Positions 5,751 through 7,232 of a stretch of DNA of 7,232 bases are shown piece by piece. A model generated the notes under the pieces. The model saw nothing but the letters and a program-made list of their open reading frames with translations, made no database searches and was not told where the DNA came from. Where the stretch lies: assembly GCA_009776905.1 (NCBI GenBank), contig WRMX01000066.1, positions 9,184 to 16,415 on the forward strand, in the 5' to 3' direction. Both the position numbers and the translations under genes were made by a program. This stretch comes from Oscillospiraceae bacterium. GTDB taxonomy: Bacteria > Bacillota > Clostridia > Oscillospirales > Oscillospiraceae. Positions within the stretch are counted from its first letter, which is position 1, and each line of letters opens with the position of its first letter.

Positions 5751-7232
5751 TTGCCGAAGAAAAAAGAAACAACAAAAAACCCGATTAACCCGAATGTTTC
5801 CGGGCTGCACGCGGAGGTGCTTGAGCAACCGATCACGGACACGCTCGAGGTCAACTTCATGCCATATGCCATGAGCGTCATCCTCTCCCGCGCAATCCCG
5901 GAAATCGACGGATTCAAACCATCGCAGCGCAAGCTGCTATATACCATGCATAAGATGGGGCTCCAAACCGGGGCGCGGACGAAATCCGCCAACATCGTGG
6001 GGCAGACGATGCGCCTGAACCCGCATGGCGACGGCCCGATCTATGACACGATGGTGCGCATGTCGAAGGGCTATGACGCCTTGCTGACGCCATTCGTCGA
6101 TTCCAAAGGAAACTTTGGCAAGGTGTATTCGCGCGACATGGCATATGCCGCGTCGAGATATACGGAGGCAAAGCTGGCGCCGATTTGCGCGGAGATTTTC
6201 CGGGATGTCGACAAAGACACGGTCGATTTCGTCGATAATTACGACAATACTATGACCGAGCCGTCGCTGCTACCGACATCGTTCCCGAACGTGCTTGTCA
6301 GCGCGAACATCGGAATCGCCGTCGGCATGGCGAGCAGCATTTGCGGGTTTAATCTTGAAGAGGTCTGCCAGGCCACGATCGAATATATCGGCGACCCGGA
6401 ATGCGACCTCACGCAAACGCTGAAAGCGCCCGACTTCCCAACGGGCGGCGAGCTTGTGTATAACGCTGCGGAATTGGAATCCATATATAACACCGGGAGA
6501 GGGAGCCTCAGGCTTCGGGCGCGCTGGCGCTATGTGAAGGACGGAAATCTCATTGAAGTCACGGAGATTCCATATTCCACGACGGCAGAGGCGATCATCG
6601 ACAAGGTGGCGGAGCTTATCAAGTCGAATAAGCTGCGGGACGTTTCGGACATGCGCGACGAGACCGACCTGAACGGGCTGAAGCTGACGATCGACCTCAA
6701 ACGCGGCGTCGAGCCGGACAAGCTGATGGCGAGGCTATTCAGGCAGACACCGTTGATGGACACTTTTTCGTGTAATTTCAACATTCTCATCGCCGGCGTA
6801 CCGCGCGTCATGGGCGTGCGAGAGATATTAGAGGAATGGACTGCATGGCGTTCCGAATGCGTCCGCCGCCGCGTATATAGCGAGCTGCAGAAAAAGAAGG
6901 ACAAGCTGCACCTGCTGCGCGGGCTGCAGAAGATTTTGCTCGATATCGACAAAGCGATCGCGATCATCAGGGCAACCGAGGAAGAGACCGAGGTCGTCCC
7001 GAATTTGATGATCGGGTTCGGCATCGACGAGGTCCAGGCGGAATATGTCGCGGAGATCAAGCTGCGAAATATCAACCGCGAATATATCATAAAGCGCACG
7101 GAAGAAATCGAGGAGCTGGAGCGCGAAATCGAAGACCTGGAAGACACATTGCGATCGAGCAAGCGCATCAATGCGATCATCGTCCGCGAGCTGAAGGAAG
7201 TAATTAAGAAATACGGCGCGGAGCGGCGGACG
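5751..7232 (+). CDS. Type II DNA topoisomerase subunit A (GyrA/ParC-like, 3' end outside window)
   Basis: 494 codons are visible, beginning with TTG; no ATG occurs in frame until residue 37, which is already inside the conserved core. This subunit cuts and rejoins DNA as partner of the B subunit at 1286. Conserved marks in order: PYAMSVILSRAIPEIDGFKP (38-57), the winged-helix segment NPHGDGPIYD (90-99), GNFG (120-123), ASRYTEAKL with catalytic Arg136-Tyr137, EPSLLPTSFPN, IGIAVGMA, the tower region, and a long coiled coil ending in KKYGAERRT. The window stops where the DNA-gate core ends, so the C-terminal beta-pinwheel that separates gyrase from topoisomerase IV is missing. The position equivalent to E. 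coli GyrA Ser83 is Gly95 and that of His78 is Asn90, while Asp99 matches Asp87. The segment AEIKLRNINREYI is unlike that of standard GyrA. Like its partner, this looks like a divergent clostridial paralog. Confidence 0.93.
   Translation, partial: MPKKKETTKNPINPNVSGLHAEVLEQPITDTLEVNFMPYAMSVILSRAIPEIDGFKPSQRKLLYTMHKMGLQTGARTKSANIVGQTMRLNPHGDGPIYDTMVRMSKGYDALLTPFVDSKGNFGKVYSRDMAYAASRYTEAKLAPICAEIFRDVDKDTVDFVDNYDNTMTEPSLLPTSFPNVLVSANIGIAVGMASSICGFNLEEVCQATIEYIGDPECDLTQTLKAPDFPTGGELVYNAAELESIYNTGRGSLRLRARWRYVKDGNLIEVTEIPYSTTAEAIIDKVAELIKSNKLRDVSDMRDETDLNGLKLTIDLKRGVEPDKLMARLFRQTPLMDTFSCNFNILIAGVPRVMGVREILEEWTAWRSECVRRRVYSELQKKKDKLHLLRGLQKILLDIDKAIAIIRATEEETEVVPNLMIGFGIDEVQAEYVAEIKLRNINREYIIKRTEEIEELEREIEDLEDTLRSSKRINAIIVRELKEVIKKYGAERRT

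Noticed and set aside
5473..6171. Several overlapping minus-strand open frames
   Set aside because: They lie opposite the 3' end of the exported-protein gene, the GC-rich gap and the topoisomerase A start; Pro/Arg/Ser-rich products and no SD-supported starts.
6530..7180. 216-codon open frame on the minus strand
   Set aside because: It lies fully opposite the conserved topoisomerase A coding region; the product is Ser/Arg-rich low-complexity with no family match.

Overview
The window carries four protein-coding genes, all on the plus strand. They read as chromosomal DNA of a Gram-positive, Firmicutes-type bacterium, most likely an uncultured clostridial lineage. Grounds for this: strong purine-rich Shine-Dalgarno sites at 5-10 nt spacing, a Sec-exported protein with a copper amine oxidase N-terminal-like domain, an S-layer-homology-like tail on an oxidoreductase, and a divergent type II topoisomerase B/A pair of the kind found as a second pair in many Clostridia. 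The taxonomic placement is inference.

Layout. (1) Positions 1-1056 are the 3' part of a FAD-dependent oxidoreductase gene; its flavin-binding N-terminus is outside the window, and its tail ends in SLH-like sequence. (2) Positions 1057-1285 are a 229-nt intergenic region. It holds a 27-bp-period duplication of the gene end, a hairpin plus T-tract that may terminate transcription, a good sigma-A-type promoter (TTGCTA-N17-TATAAT) overlapping that hairpin, a second possible extended -10, a perfect 14-bp palindrome and two more hairpins, one long. (3) Positions 1286-3274 encode a complete GyrB/ParE-like subunit of 662 aa with ATPase and Toprim motifs intact. (4) Positions 3269-3420 hold four copies of a 38-bp tandem repeat that begins at the topoisomerase stop codon and creates a chain of three overlapping 13-codon micro-ORFs. 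(5) Positions 3441-5615 encode a secreted 724-aa protein: four unfamiliar W-x-x-F-G-Y repeats, an aromatic heptad helix, a copper amine oxidase N-terminal-like module and a beta-rich C-terminus of unknown function. (6) Positions 5616-5750 are GC-rich with a degenerate 37-bp repeat and a strong SD. (7) Positions 5751-7232 encode a GyrA/ParC-like subunit with a TTG start; it runs off the window just after the DNA-cleavage core.

The two topoisomerase genes should form one A2B2 enzyme, with the B subunit supplying ATPase and Toprim and the A subunit supplying the catalytic tyrosine. They are separated by an exported protein gene, and no convincing terminator was seen between the three, so one transcript from the 1092-1120 promoter is the simplest reading. 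The most unusual features are the short tandem repeats directly after all three visible stop codons, the micro-ORF chain, and the repeat architecture of the exported protein. No rRNA, tRNA, CRISPR array or insertion sequence was seen.
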